Made by a program: the position numbers and the translations under genes | Shown here: piece by piece, positions 1 to 8,408 of the stretch | How the letters are laid out: each line of letters starts with the position of its first letter | Position numbering within the stretch: the first letter of the stretch is position 1 | Notes under the pieces: model-generated | What the model was told of the DNA's origin: nothing | What the model saw: only the letters and a program-made list of their open reading frames with translations | Databases searched by the model: none | Source: Streptosporangium pseudovulgare | Lineage (GTDB): Bacteria; Actinomycetota; Actinomycetes; Streptosporangiales; Streptosporangiaceae | Assembly (NCBI RefSeq): GCF_014648055.1 | Contig: NZ_BMQJ01000001.1 | Span: 590,741 to 654,740 of the forward strand | DNA length: 64,000 bases | Direction: 5' to 3'

Positions 1-63
1 GTCGGAGAGGACCGCCCGTCCATGGGTAGGGGGTCCTCGCGAAGCGCGGATGTGGAGGTTGAG

Positions 64-378
64 ATGTATCGACTGATGTTCGGGGCGGGTCTCGCGGTGG
101 GCTACGTCCTGGGAAGCCGGGCCGGCCGGCAGCGCTATGAGCAGATCAAGCGCATGGCCGAGCGGGTGGCCGACAGCCCCGCCGTACAGGAGGCCGCCGG
201 CCTCGTCGGCGCACGGGTTTCGAAGGCCACCGACATGGCCAGGACCAAGGTGGGTGGTGTGGCCAAGAACAAGCTGCCCTTCCTGCAGTCCGAGAACGGC
301 TCGCAGGCCGGTGAGATCGACGACACGGGCACCGGCTGGCCGCAGAAGGAGACCCAGACCGCGGCCGGGCCCTACTAG
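64..378 (+). CDS. Small YtxH-like membrane-associated protein
   Basis: A 104-residue protein of unknown function. It opens with MYRLMFGAGLAVGYVLGSRA, a short glycine/alanine-rich hydrophobic segment followed at once by a basic amphipathic stretch (GRQRYEQIKRMAERVAD), the layout of YtxH-like stress and envelope proteins. The C-terminal half is polar and probably disordered. The ATG at 64 is preferred over an upstream ATG at 22 because GGAGGT lies at 54-59, five bases before it, and the hydrophobic N-terminus begins here. A strong hairpin terminator follows at 396-432, so this looks like a single-gene or operon-end transcript. The family assignment is tentative; the coding call is firm. Confidence 0.75.
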   Translation: MYRLMFGAGLAVGYVLGSRAGRQRYEQIKRMAERVADSPAVQEAAGLVGARVSKATDMARTKVGGVAKNKLPFLQSENGSQAGEIDDTGTGWPQKETQTAAGPY

Positions 379-395
379 ACCGCAAGGTGCGTGAG

Positions 396-432
396 CACGA
401 CGAAGGCCCCTTTCCCGGGGGCCTTCGTCGTG
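396..432 (+). terminator. Hairpin terminator after the YtxH-like gene
   Basis: A perfect 15-bp stem (396-410 with 418-432, arm CACGACGAAGGCCCC) closes a 7-base loop. It lies 18 bases after the stop codon at 378. There is no T-tract, as is usual in high-GC actinobacteria. Confidence 0.8.
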
Positions 433-523
433 TCCGGGGCGGAAGGGCGGCCGGCCCCGCCACGGGGCGTCTTCCCCGGGCCGGTCCCGCCGTGAAACGT
501 CTCTCCGGGCCACCGGGCGGCCG

Positions 524-985
524 TCAGACGCCGAAGCTGCGGCGGGCCTCCTCAAGCGCCTGCTCGGCCAGGGCCCGCAGGCCCGGGTCATCGGGGTCCA
601 TGCCGCTGTCGAAGATGAACTCCCAGACCGTCCGGTCGTCGTCGGTCCTCCTGGCCACCAGCCGCACTCCCCCGCGCGCGTCCAGCGGGGCGTACCGGCT
701 GACCACGATCGATGCGGTCACCCGCTCCCGCACGGCCTCCGGGACGCGGCCGGGCTCGGGCAGCAGCGCCCGGTGCTCCTCGCCCGACGTGGTGACCACC
801 GTCAGGCCCTCCTCGTCCCACAGCCCCCGGTCCACCCGGAACCACGGCAGCCGGGTCCCCCGGATGTAGAGCGCCCGGTCGGTGGCGATGACGTAGCCGT
901 CGGGTCCCTCGGCGTAGGTGAGCACCCGGTCGGGCGGCGTGACCGCCTCGCGGACTGCGGCGGGCATGCGGTTGAAGAGCTTCAT
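524..985 (-). CDS. Conserved hypothetical protein (153 aa)
   Basis: A soluble 153-residue protein with no signal peptide or membrane segment. The N-terminal half (RVLTYAEGPDGYVIATDRAL, then an LPWFRVDRGLWDEEGL stretch) reads like a small beta-rich, PH-like fold seen in short actinobacterial hypothetical proteins; the C-terminus (DPGLRALAEQALEEARRSFG) is helical. I cannot assign a function. Its ATG overlaps the stop of the upstream glycosidase gene by four bases (982-985), so the two are translationally coupled in one minus-strand operon. Confidence 0.75.
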   Translation of the reverse strand: MKLFNRMPAAVREAVTPPDRVLTYAEGPDGYVIATDRALYIRGTRLPWFRVDRGLWDEEGLTVVTTSGEEHRALLPEPGRVPEAVRERVTASIVVSRYAPLDARGGVRLVARRTDDDRTVWEFIFDSGMDPDDPGLRALAEQALEEARRSFGV

Positions 986-2295
986 ACGGCCACGCTATCG
1001 GCGAGCAGGTCGAGGGTGAGGGCGGCCGAGGCGGAGAAGTCGCGGCTGCCCCGGCCGCTGCCGTCGAAGGGGTCGAAGCACTCGCGGAAACCCGCCTGCC
1101 GTACCAGGCGCAGGGTGCCGGCGGCCAGCAGCCGGGCCAGCTCGGTACGGCCGTGCGCGTCGGCCGCCCGCAGCAGCAGCCAGTTGGTGATCACCCAGGA
1201 CGGCCCCCGCCAGTAGCGGGAGCGGTCGAACTGCGGGGAGCGGATCTCGCAGCTCGGCACCGGGTATCCGGCGGCGCCCATGAACCTGGGCGACTCCAGC
1301 ACGCCCACCAGCGTGGCCACCAGGTCGGACGGCAGCCCCGGGTCGAGCAGGGGCCCGAACGAACCGACCGCGCAGACCGGGCTGAGCCGTCCGGCCCGCA
1401 GGTCGCGGGCGTGGAAGAGGCCGTCGAGCCAGAGGCGGTCCAGCAGCGCCGCGCGGATCCGCTCCGCCGCCTCCCGGTGCGGCGCGGGATCGGCCCCCGC
1501 CACCGGCGCCAGCTCGGCGAGCGCCTCGCACGAGGCCAGCCAGATCCCGTTGAACATCGGATCCTCGACCGCGAAGGGGTGGTCGCGCAGGTAGGCGGGG
1601 TCGTAGCCGGAGTCGCGGTAGCGGGCGGCCAGCCAGACGTAACGGTCGTGGTGACCGGTCTGCGCCTCACCGCGCTGCTCCCGGCCGTGGTAGGCGGGGC
1701 GCAGCGGCGGCAGCGCGTCCAGCGGGGCGTCCCAGACGGGACTGTCGTCCATCCCCGACTCCCAGGGATGCACGATCGCCGCCAGCCCTCCCCCGCCGAG
1801 GTCCCGGGTGGCGGCGAGGTGGTCGTGCTGCGCGACGAGCATCGGGTACACCAGGCGGACCAGCGCCGCGGCCTCGTCGCGGTCGGTCGCGTGCCGCCAC
1901 ACCCACCACAGGGCCAGGGCCTGCGACGGCGGCTGGGTCAGCCCGGAGGTGGACACCCGGTTCGGGGCCTCCGGGCGGTCCCGCGACCGCCAGAACGAGG
2001 GGCCGGGGAAGTATGTCTCGGCGTGGGAGTGGCGGGAGGGTTGGGAGGGGTGGAAGACGATGTGCGGCACCATGCCGGTGCTCCACCGGCCCTCCATCAG
2101 GCTGAGCAGCTCCGTGCCGGCCCGGCGGGTGTCCCAGCGGGCCAGGCCGGTGACGACGAAGGCCGCATCCCAGTTCCACTGGTGCGGGTAGAGGCCGGGC
2201 GCGGGCACGGTGCAGGAGCCCGTCCGGTTCGCGCCGAGCACGGACCACGCCTCGCGCCCGAGCGCGCCGTTGTCCAACGCGGGCCGCGCTTCCAT
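982..2295 (-). CDS. MGH1-like glycoside hydrolase
   Basis: A cytoplasmic (alpha/alpha)6-barrel glycosidase related to the MGH1-like/GH63 group, whose members include mannosylglycerate and glucosylglycerate hydrolases. Characteristic stretches are WNWDAAFVVTGLARWD near the N-terminus, PSQALALWWVWRHA, HPWESGMDDSPVWD (carries acidic residues typical of the active site), DPMFNGIWLASCEALAEL, and FDRSRYWRGPSWVITNWLL. The substrate cannot be read from sequence; compatible-solute or trehalose-like sugars are possible. The frame is open to 2331, but ATG 2295 is chosen because GGGAG lies upstream of it and the other ATGs lack a ribosome site. It is coupled to the downstream hypothetical gene. Confidence 0.8.
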   Translation of the reverse strand: MEARPALDNGALGREAWSVLGANRTGSCTVPAPGLYPHQWNWDAAFVVTGLARWDTRRAGTELLSLMEGRWSTGMVPHIVFHPSQPSRHSHAETYFPGPSFWRSRDRPEAPNRVSTSGLTQPPSQALALWWVWRHATDRDEAAALVRLVYPMLVAQHDHLAATRDLGGGGLAAIVHPWESGMDDSPVWDAPLDALPPLRPAYHGREQRGEAQTGHHDRYVWLAARYRDSGYDPAYLRDHPFAVEDPMFNGIWLASCEALAELAPVAGADPAPHREAAERIRAALLDRLWLDGLFHARDLRAGRLSPVCAVGSFGPLLDPGLPSDLVATLVGVLESPRFMGAAGYPVPSCEIRSPQFDRSRYWRGPSWVITNWLLLRAADAHGRTELARLLAAGTLRLVRQAGFRECFDPFDGSGRGSRDFSASAALTLDLLADSVAV

Positions 2296-2472
2296 TCGCC
2301 CAGTCTGCTCCCGCATCGACGAGGAGAACAAGGTTCGGATCTGCTATCGGCTGGTTCACACCCTGCTGCCGGGGCGGCCCGGTGTTCCCGCCCCGGCGCT
2401 CCGGCCGCTCCGGCGCACCGCCGCGGGGCCGTACCGCCGCGGGTCGCGGGCGCGCCGGGAGCGCCCAGGGCC

Positions 2473-2520
2473 GCTCCGGGAACGGCTCCGGGAACGGCTC
2501 CGGGAACGGCTCCGGGAACG
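2473..2520. repeat. Four exact 12-bp tandem repeats
   Basis: The unit GCTCCGGGAACG is repeated four times without a mismatch and runs straight into the terminator hairpin at 2520. It lies in the gap between the glycosidase start and the sigma-factor end. A length of 12 keeps frame, but no convincing gene crosses it. Confidence 0.9.
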
Positions 2521-2563
2521 GCGAAGGCCCCGGGGAGCTGAGGTCGCTCCCGGGGCCTTCGCC
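2520..2563 (-). terminator. Terminator of the sigma-factor gene
   Basis: GGCGAAGGCCCCGGGGAGC pairs with GCTCCCGGGGCCTTCGCC with a single bulged G. It lies about 20 bases beyond the stop codon of rpoD (2586). Confidence 0.75.
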
Positions 2564-2585
2564 GTACGGATGTCCCGCCGGACGC

Positions 2586-3734
2586 TCAGTCGAGGTAGTC
2601 GCGGAGCATCTGGGCGCGGGTCGGGTGGCGGAGCTTGGCCAGTGTCTTGGACTCGATCTGGCGGATCCGCTCCCGCGTCACGCCGAACTCCCGGCCGACC
2701 TCCTCCAGTGTCCGGGGGTGGCCGTCGGCCAGGCCGAAGCGCAGCTGGATGATGCGCTGCTCACGCTCGGACAGCGTCGCGAGGATGTCGTCGAGCTGGT
2801 CCTGCAGCATGATGAAGGCGGCCGCCTCCATCGGCACGACGGCGTCGGCGTCCTCGATGAAGTCACCGAGGTCGGAGTCCTCCTCCCCGATCGGCGACTG
2901 CAGCGAGACGGGCTCCTGGGCGATGCGCTGGATCTCGATCACCCGCTCGATCGGGAGGTCCATCTCCAGCGCGATCTCCTCGGGCGCGGGCTCGCGGCCG
3001 AGGTCCTGGTGGAGCTGGCGCTGGACCCGGACGAGCTTGTTGATCGTCTCGACCATGTGCACCGGAATGCGAATGGTGCGCGCCTGGTCGGCGATCGCCC
3101 GCGTGATCGCCTGGCGAATCCACCACGTGGCGTACGTGGAGAACTTGTAGCCCTTGGTGTAGTCGAATTTCTCGACCGCCCGGATGAGCCCGAGGTTGCC
3201 CTCCTGGATAAGGTCCAGGAACAGCATCCCGCGGCCCACATATCTTTTGGCTATCGAGACGACGAGCCGCAGATTGGCCTCGATGAGGCGCTGCTTGGCG
3301 CGATTGCCCTCCCAGACGAGCTCCCGGAACTCCGGGAAGACCAGGCGCGAGGCGGCGCCGGTCAGCTTGTCCTCGGCGAACAGCCCGGCCTCGATCGACT
3401 TGGCGAGCTCCACCTCCTCCTCGGCGGTGAGCAGCGGCACCCGACCGATCTCCCGCAGGTAGATGCGGACCAGATCGCTGGTCGGCGCGCGTCTGCCGAC
3501 GTCCTCCTCATCCGGGCGGCCCGGTTCCTCGTCGCCCTGGGGCTCGAGGACCTCCACTCCCTGTTCGGCGAGCATCCGTACGACGCGTTCGAGCGCGTCG
3601 GACGGCAGCTCGGACTTGTCGAGAGCGGCGGCCACGTCATCGACCGTGACGCTCCCGCGCTCCCTTCCCTTCGCGACGAGGTCGGCCACCTGGTCTACCG
3701 ATGGCGGCCCACTTGGCAGCACCGATGCACCCAC
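2586..3734 (-). CDS. rpoD: RNA polymerase primary-type sigma factor (SigA/HrdB-like)
   Basis: A 382-residue sigma-70 factor of the principal class. After a region 1.1-like segment ([20 protein letters not shown]) come region 2 ([20 protein letters not shown], then [20 protein letters not shown]), region 3 and region 4 ([20 protein letters not shown]), ending [14 protein letters not shown]. The -10-recognition tryptophans and the RERIRQIE helix are intact. It is shorter than HrdB proteins with a long acidic N-terminus, so HrdA/D-type naming is possible, but the position next to dnaG supports a housekeeping role. The start is GTG; a stop at 3753-3755 in the same frame and the absence of an earlier start codon fix it. 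No obvious Shine-Dalgarno is seen. Confidence 0.92.
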   Translation of the reverse strand: MGASVLPSGPPSVDQVADLVAKGRERGSVTVDDVAAALDKSELPSDALERVVRMLAEQGVEVLEPQGDEEPGRPDEEDVGRRAPTSDLVRIYLREIGRVPLLTAEEEVELAKSIEAGLFAEDKLTGAASRLVFPEFRELVWEGNRAKQRLIEANLRLVVSIAKRYVGRGMLFLDLIQEGNLGLIRAVEKFDYTKGYKFSTYATWWIRQAITRAIADQARTIRIPVHMVETINKLVRVQRQLHQDLGREPAPEEIALEMDLPIERVIEIQRIAQEPVSLQSPIGEEDSDLGDFIEDADAVVPMEAAAFIMLQDQLDDILATLSEREQRIIQLRFGLADGHPRTLEEVGREFGVTRERIRQIESKTLAKLRHPTRAQMLRDYLD

Positions 3735-3873
3735 GGGAGACAGTCTGCTGTATTAGGCAGTCAAAATGGCAGACCCATTTTTGTAACCGAAGGTAAGGCC
3801 GCGATCATTATCGAATCGAGACCTCATTAGGGTTTGGCCGAATGACGGCATGGAAATCAAAGACCATTACGCT

Positions 3874-5733
3874 TCAGCTTCCCGCGGCGCGTTCCCGCAG
3901 CACCCGCCGCTGCTGCTCCATCGCGACCAGCTCGCCGAACAGGCGGTTGTACTCCTGCTGCTCCTCGACCGGGTTGGTCCGCTCCATCCGCGACTTCAGC
4001 CGCTCGATCTCCCGCGACACCGAGATGAGCTCCAGGGCGGCCAGCATGGCCGAGGCGTAGCGCTCCTCGATCTCCACGCCGACGCGCAGCTCCTCCACGG
4101 CGAAGCGGGTCACCGTACCGCGCAGGTCGTCGGGCGCCCCGGCGAGCAGGCGGTCGACCCACTCGCGCCCGCCCGGCCCGGCGGCGGCCGCGCCCCCGGC
4201 GGCGGTGATCAGCCTGTGCAGGGCGGCGTGCTCGGGCAGCGTGAACGCCTCGGCGCCGACCGCGTCGAACCCGGGGCCGAGCAGCGCGGGACGCTGTACG
4301 GCCAGCTTCAGCACCTCCGCCTCGGTCCGCACACCCGGGTCGGTGAGGTCGGAGACCTTCCTCGGCCCGGCGGGCCGCTGGGGCCGCTGCTGCTGCCGGT
4401 CGGCGGAGACGGAGATCTCGGCGATGCGGTCCATGACGAACCGCTCGTTGTTGAAGCCCAGCCACCGGTCGAGGTCGACGGCGTACAGCTGGCGCAGGGC
4501 GCGGTCCTTGATGCCGGCCACGATCGGCGCGGCGGCGTCCAGGGCGGACAGCCGGCCCTCGTTGGTCGTCACGTCGTAACGGGAGATCACGCTGCGGATC
4601 GCGAACGCGAACAGCGGCTCGCGGGAGGCGATCAGCTCGCGCACCGCGGCCTCGCCGCGCCCGGTGCGCAGGTCGCACGGGTCGAGTCCGTCGGGCTGCA
4701 CGGCCACGAAGGTCTGGGTGACGAACTTCTGCTCGTCGGCGAAGGCCCGCAGCGCCGCCTTCTGGCCGGCCGCGTCGCCGTCGAAGGTGAAGATCACCTC
4801 ACCGTGGGATCCCGACTGGTCGAGCAGCAGCCGCCGCAGCACCTTGATGTGCTCGGCGCCGAACGCGGTGCCGCAGGTCGCCACCGCCGTCGGCACGCCC
4901 GACAGGTGGCAGGCCATCACATCGGTGTAGCCCTCGACGATCACCGCCTGGGAGCGCCGGGAGATCTCCCGCTTGGCGAGGTCGACGCCGTAGAGGACCT
5001 CGCTCTTCTTGTAGAGGGGGCTCTCGGGGGTGTTGAGGTATTTCGGGCCGTCCTCGGCGTCGTTGAGCTTGCGCGCGCCGAAGCCGATCACGTCGCCGGT
5101 GATGTCGCGGATCGGCCAGATGAGCCGCCCGCGGAACCGGTCGATCGGGCCCCGGCGCCCCTCCTTGGCCAGCCCTCCCTTGACCAGCTCGGCGGCGGTG
5201 AACCCGCGGGCCATCAGGTGCCGGGTGAGCGCCTCCCACTCGGCGGGGGCGTATCCCACGCCGAAGCGCTCGGCGTCGGCCCGCTCGAACCCGCGCTCCG
5301 ACAGGAACCTGCGCCCGGCCGCCGCCTCCGGGGCGGTCAGCCTGGAGGCGTAGAACTCCGCCGCCGCCCGGTGCGCCTCGATCAGCCGGCTGCGCTCGCC
5401 CTGCTCCCGGCCGGGGACGTATCCCCCCTGCTCGTAGCGGAGCTGGATGCCCGCGCGGTTCGCCAGCTGCTCGACGGCCTCGGCGAACGACAGGTGCTCC
5501 AGCCGCCGGACGAAGGTGATGACGTCGCCGCCCTCGCCGCAGCCGAAGCAGTACCAGTAGCCGCGGGCGGGCGTGACGTTGAACGACGGGCTCTTCTCGT
5601 CGTGGAAGGGGCACAGCCCCTTCAGGTTGCCGCCGCCCGCGTTGCGGAGCTGGATGTGCTCGCCCACGATGTCGGCGATCGGTGAGCGCTCCCGTACGAG
5701 CGCGATGTCGTCGTCACTGATCCGGCCTGCCAC
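3874..5733 (-). CDS. dnaG: DNA primase
   Basis: A 619-residue bacterial primase that makes RNA primers at the replication fork with DnaB. Near the N-terminus is the CHC2 zinc-binding module (LCPFHDEKSPSFNV, then YWYCFGCGEGGDVITF). The primase core contains YLNTPESPLYKKSEVLYG, and the TOPRIM fold has VIVEGYTDVMA and the metal-binding FTFDGDAAGQKAA. The C-terminal third is the helicase-interacting helical part. The start is GTG 5733, placed six bases after a TAGACT hexamer, which suggests a leaderless transcript. It lies immediately upstream of rpoD in the same direction, a partial macromolecular-synthesis arrangement. Confidence 0.97.
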   Translation of the reverse strand: MAGRISDDDIALVRERSPIADIVGEHIQLRNAGGGNLKGLCPFHDEKSPSFNVTPARGYWYCFGCGEGGDVITFVRRLEHLSFAEAVEQLANRAGIQLRYEQGGYVPGREQGERSRLIEAHRAAAEFYASRLTAPEAAAGRRFLSERGFERADAERFGVGYAPAEWEALTRHLMARGFTAAELVKGGLAKEGRRGPIDRFRGRLIWPIRDITGDVIGFGARKLNDAEDGPKYLNTPESPLYKKSEVLYGVDLAKREISRRSQAVIVEGYTDVMACHLSGVPTAVATCGTAFGAEHIKVLRRLLLDQSGSHGEVIFTFDGDAAGQKAALRAFADEQKFVTQTFVAVQPDGLDPCDLRTGRGEAAVRELIASREPLFAFAIRSVISRYDVTTNEGRLSALDAAAPIVAGIKDRALRQLYAVDLDRWLGFNNERFVMDRIAEISVSADRQQQRPQRPAGPRKVSDLTDPGVRTEAEVLKLAVQRPALLGPGFDAVGAEAFTLPEHAALHRLITAAGGAAAAGPGGREWVDRLLAGAPDDLRGTVTRFAVEELRVGVEIEERYASAMLAALELISVSREIERLKSRMERTNPVEEQQEYNRLFGELVAMEQQRRVLRERAAGS

Positions 5734-5739
5734 GCCGCG

Positions 5740-5745
5740 AGTCTA
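5740..5745 (-). promoter_or_regulatory. Leaderless-type -10 of dnaG
   Basis: On the minus strand TAGACT is followed by six bases (CGCGGC) and the GTG of dnaG. With the usual 6-7 base spacing to the start site, the transcript would begin at or next to the start codon. Confidence 0.5.
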
Positions 5746-5904
5746 GTCGGGCGTCCCGACAGGTCGGCGTCCCCGCGGCGTCCCCGAGGCGTCCTCACGG
5801 CTTCTCCGTGGCGCCCCCGCAGCGGGGCCACGGCGCGGCAGACTTTCCCAAATGGTTCATGACGGGCAATGAGGTCGGTTACAAATGTAAGGGCTGTTTC
5901 TCGA

Positions 5905-5910
5905 TAGGTT
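5905..5910 (+). promoter_or_regulatory. Leaderless-type -10 of the M23-like lipoprotein gene
   Basis: TAGGTT is followed by six bases (ACGCGG) and GTG at 5917. This is one reason to prefer GTG 5917 over ATG 5926. The upstream 170 bases are comparatively AT-rich (TTACAAATGTAAGG) but hold no riboswitch I recognise. Confidence 0.45.
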
Positions 5911-5916
5911 ACGCGG

Positions 5917-6846
5917 GTGGAGATCATGCGATCGGGGCACAAAGCACGACTGGCCGCCGTGACCGGCGCGGTGCTCGTCACCGGGGCCTGCGGCTCGGCC
6001 GGCGGGACAACGAGCGTCAGCGCGCGACCGGCCGCCCTTTCCCAGGCGGTCGCCGCGACGGCCACGACGGCTCCGACGGCCCCGGAGACCCCGGCGGCGA
6101 CGGGAAGCCCGGCGCCGGAGGCCACGGGAGCGGCCACGGCGACGCCCGTCCCCCGGGTGCCGCCGCAGACCCTGCGGCGCCCCAAGGCCGACGAGCCGGT
6201 GCAGGTGCCGCCGCCCAAGCTCTCCAACTTCACCTACGCCTTCCCCGTCCAGGGGTGCCGGGTGACCTACCAGAGCCAGCTCCTCGTGCTGCCCAAGACC
6301 ACCATCTGGGCGGCCAAGGGCTGCTCGTTCGTCTCCCCGGTGAACGGCGTGGTCGGCGAGGTCAACGTCAAGAACCGGTGGACCGCCTCCACCGACCGGG
6401 GTGCCGACCGCGAGGGCCGCTTCGTGACCGTCATCGGCGACGACGGCGTGCGCTACCTCGGCGGTCACCTGGAGCGGGTCGCCCCGGGGATCGTCCCGGG
6501 CCGGAGGGTGACCGCCGGCCAGATCCTCGGCCAGGTCGGCAACTCGGGCAACGCCCGTTCCACGGCCAGCAACCTCTACTTCGCGATCTCCTGGAAGACC
6601 GACCCCTCGCTCTGGTGGGTACGGCGCGGCATGGTCAACCCGTGGAACTACCTGGACGCCTGGCTCAACGGCAACCGCACCCTGTCCCCGCACGACGAGA
6701 TGACGGCCGTCAGGAACCGGACCGGCGCGGCGCCCAAGTGCACGACCCTGTGCGCCTCGAAGCCGAAGCCGAAGTCCAAGCCCACCGAGCGCCCGCCGCG
6801 GCCCGACGACAAGCACATCACGGTGGGCACGCTCAGCGGCGGCTGA
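5917..6846 (+). CDS. Lipoprotein with a degenerate LytM (M23) domain
   Basis: A 309-residue secreted lipoprotein: a basic N-terminus, a hydrophobic stretch (LAAVTGAVLVTG) and a lipobox cysteine (TGACGS), then a Ala/Thr/Pro-rich linker. From about residue 100 there is an M23/LytM-like beta fold (CSFVSPVNGVVGEVNVKNRW, YLGGHLERVAPG, AGQILGQVGNSGNA, SNLYFAISW). The usual zinc ligands of the family, HxxxD and HxH, are not present: SGNSxGPHLHFEI is here SGNARSTASNLYFAIS. Only the histidine of GGHL remains. It is therefore probably a non-catalytic envelope binding or regulatory protein (inference). A lysine/proline-rich tail (KPKPKSKPTERPPRP) may interact with the wall. Confidence 0.85.
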   Translation: MEIMRSGHKARLAAVTGAVLVTGACGSAGGTTSVSARPAALSQAVAATATTAPTAPETPAATGSPAPEATGAATATPVPRVPPQTLRRPKADEPVQVPPPKLSNFTYAFPVQGCRVTYQSQLLVLPKTTIWAAKGCSFVSPVNGVVGEVNVKNRWTASTDRGADREGRFVTVIGDDGVRYLGGHLERVAPGIVPGRRVTAGQILGQVGNSGNARSTASNLYFAISWKTDPSLWWVRRGMVNPWNYLDAWLNGNRTLSPHDEMTAVRNRTGAAPKCTTLCASKPKPKSKPTERPPRPDDKHITVGTLSGG

Positions 6847-6972
6847 CCTCCGTACCCTCCGTACGGCCCGGCCGTGCGACCGGCCCGGACCCCGCCGACC
6901 CGAGGGGACGCATGACCCGACGGACGCGGCCGGGCCGGGTGCATGACCGGGTGAGGCCGTGGCCCGCGCCGG

Positions 6973-8247
6973 TCAGTGGGTCCCGCCCGTCAGGCGCCGG
7001 TGCCAGGTGACGGCCGCGGTGTCCGACAGCGAGGCGACCTGGTCGACGACCACCCGCAGCCGCCCGGCGTCGTCGGCGGCCCTGGCGAAGGCCGCCCGCA
7101 GGGCGGGCTCCAGCGTCTCCGGGGCGCCCCGCATGATCAGGTCGGCCAGCTCGCGGATGAGCTCGCGCTGCCTGGCCTGGTTGGCGTGGTGGACGTCGCG
7201 GGTCATCACGTAGTGGGCGGTGAGCCCCTTCAGCACCGCGCACTCCAGCCGGGTGGTCCTCGGCACGATGAGGCCGGCGTCGTGGCGGCCCGCCGCCGGG
7301 CCGTACGCCTCCCGGGTGGCCACCTGCGCCGACCGGCACAGGTGGCCGATGAGCTCGCTGGTCAGGGCCTTGAGCGCGGCGAGGTCGCCGAGGGAGCCGT
7401 CGAAGTGGCGGGGCCAGATCGGCTGGGCGACCAGGCGGGCGAAGACGTGCTCCAGCTCGCCGGGGTCGGCGTCCGGGGCGTACCAGGAGGCGGTGGTCAC
7501 GCACACCTCGCGGCGCTCGGCGGGGTCGCGCAGGGCCGCGAGCACGACGTCCCCGGCGTGCAGGGCGTCCTCCAGGTCGTGCACGGAGTAGGCGACGTCG
7601 TCGGCCCAGTCCATGATCTGGGCCTCGAAGCTGACCCGCCGCTCGGGCGCGCCCTCCCTGATCCAGGTGAAGATGGGCAGGTCGTCGTCGTAGGCGCAGT
7701 ACTTGGGGCTCGTCCGGCGCGTCCAGGGATACTTGATCGTGGCGTCCAGGGAGGCGCGGGTGAGGTTGAGCCCGGCGCTGCGGCCGTCCTCGGTGAGGAC
7801 CTTCGCCTCCAGCCGGGTCAGCAGGCGCAGGCTCTGCGCGTTGCCCTCGAACCCGCCGCACGGGGCCGCGACCTCGTCGAGCGCGGCCTCCCCGTTGTGC
7901 CCGAACGGCGGGTGGCCGAGGTCGTGGGCCAGGCAGGCGGTCTCCATCAGGTCGGGGTCGCGGCCGAGCGCCTGCCCCATCTCCCGGCCGATCTGCGCGC
8001 ACTCCAGCGAGTGGGTCAGCCGGGTGCGGGGGATGTGCTGCCCGCTGCCGAGCGTCTCGCCCGGCCCGACCACCTGGGTCTTGGCGGCCAGCCGCCGCAG
8101 GCCCGCGCTGTGCAGCACCCGCGCCCGGTCGCGTTCGAACGGCCCTCGCTCCGGGTTGCCGGGGGGTTCCGGCACCCATCTGGCCTGGTCATGTTCGTCG
8201 TAACCGTGCATAAGTGCAGTGATTTTATCCAGCGTCCGCCGATCCAT
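6973..8247 (-). CDS. dgt: Deoxyguanosinetriphosphate triphosphohydrolase
   Basis: A 424-residue HD-domain dNTPase that splits dGTP to deoxyguanosine and triphosphate, controlling dNTP pools. The metal-binding HD signature is visible as TRLTHSLECAQIGREMG and ACLAHDLGHPPFGHNGEAAL, followed by the substrate-pocket region LNLTRASLDATIKYPW and the second aspartate in IMDWADDVAYSVHDLEDAL. Start 8247 (ATG) sits five bases after TATAGT, compatible with leaderless initiation; an alternative ATG at 8211 (MHGYDEHDQARW) has no ribosome site. It is in the common actinobacterial dgt-dnaG neighbourhood. Confidence 0.95.
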   Translation of the reverse strand: MDRRTLDKITALMHGYDEHDQARWVPEPPGNPERGPFERDRARVLHSAGLRRLAAKTQVVGPGETLGSGQHIPRTRLTHSLECAQIGREMGQALGRDPDLMETACLAHDLGHPPFGHNGEAALDEVAAPCGGFEGNAQSLRLLTRLEAKVLTEDGRSAGLNLTRASLDATIKYPWTRRTSPKYCAYDDDLPIFTWIREGAPERRVSFEAQIMDWADDVAYSVHDLEDALHAGDVVLAALRDPAERREVCVTTASWYAPDADPGELEHVFARLVAQPIWPRHFDGSLGDLAALKALTSELIGHLCRSAQVATREAYGPAAGRHDAGLIVPRTTRLECAVLKGLTAHYVMTRDVHHANQARQRELIRELADLIMRGAPETLEPALRAAFARAADDAGRLRVVVDQVASLSDTAAVTWHRRLTGGTH

Positions 8248-8370
8248 TCCGAACTATAGGAAAACGTCGGACGCCACACCGGCGGCGGCCCGGCGGGCGG
8301 GTCCCGCGTCACGCGGGCCGCCCACCGGGCCCTCCCGGCCTCCCGGGCTCTCCTGAGTCTTCTAGGCCCC

Positions 8371-8402
8371 GGTCTCCCGGTCTCCCGGTCTCCCGGTCTC
8401 CC
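8371..8402. repeat. Four exact 8-bp tandem repeats
   Basis: GGTCTCCC occurs four times head to tail just beyond the stop codon of ppdK (8409). It may be simple-sequence slippage in the 3' untranslated region. Confidence 0.9.
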
Positions 8403-8408
8403 GGAGGG

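Noticed and set aside
3850-5685. A 611-codon plus-strand frame opposite dnaG
   Set aside because: Antisense shadow of primase; low-complexity Gly/Arg/Val composition and no recognisable motif.
5746-5904. A c-di-AMP (ydaO-type) riboswitch before the M23-like gene
   Set aside because: Such riboswitches often precede wall hydrolase genes in actinobacteria, but none of the conserved blocks I know is present here.
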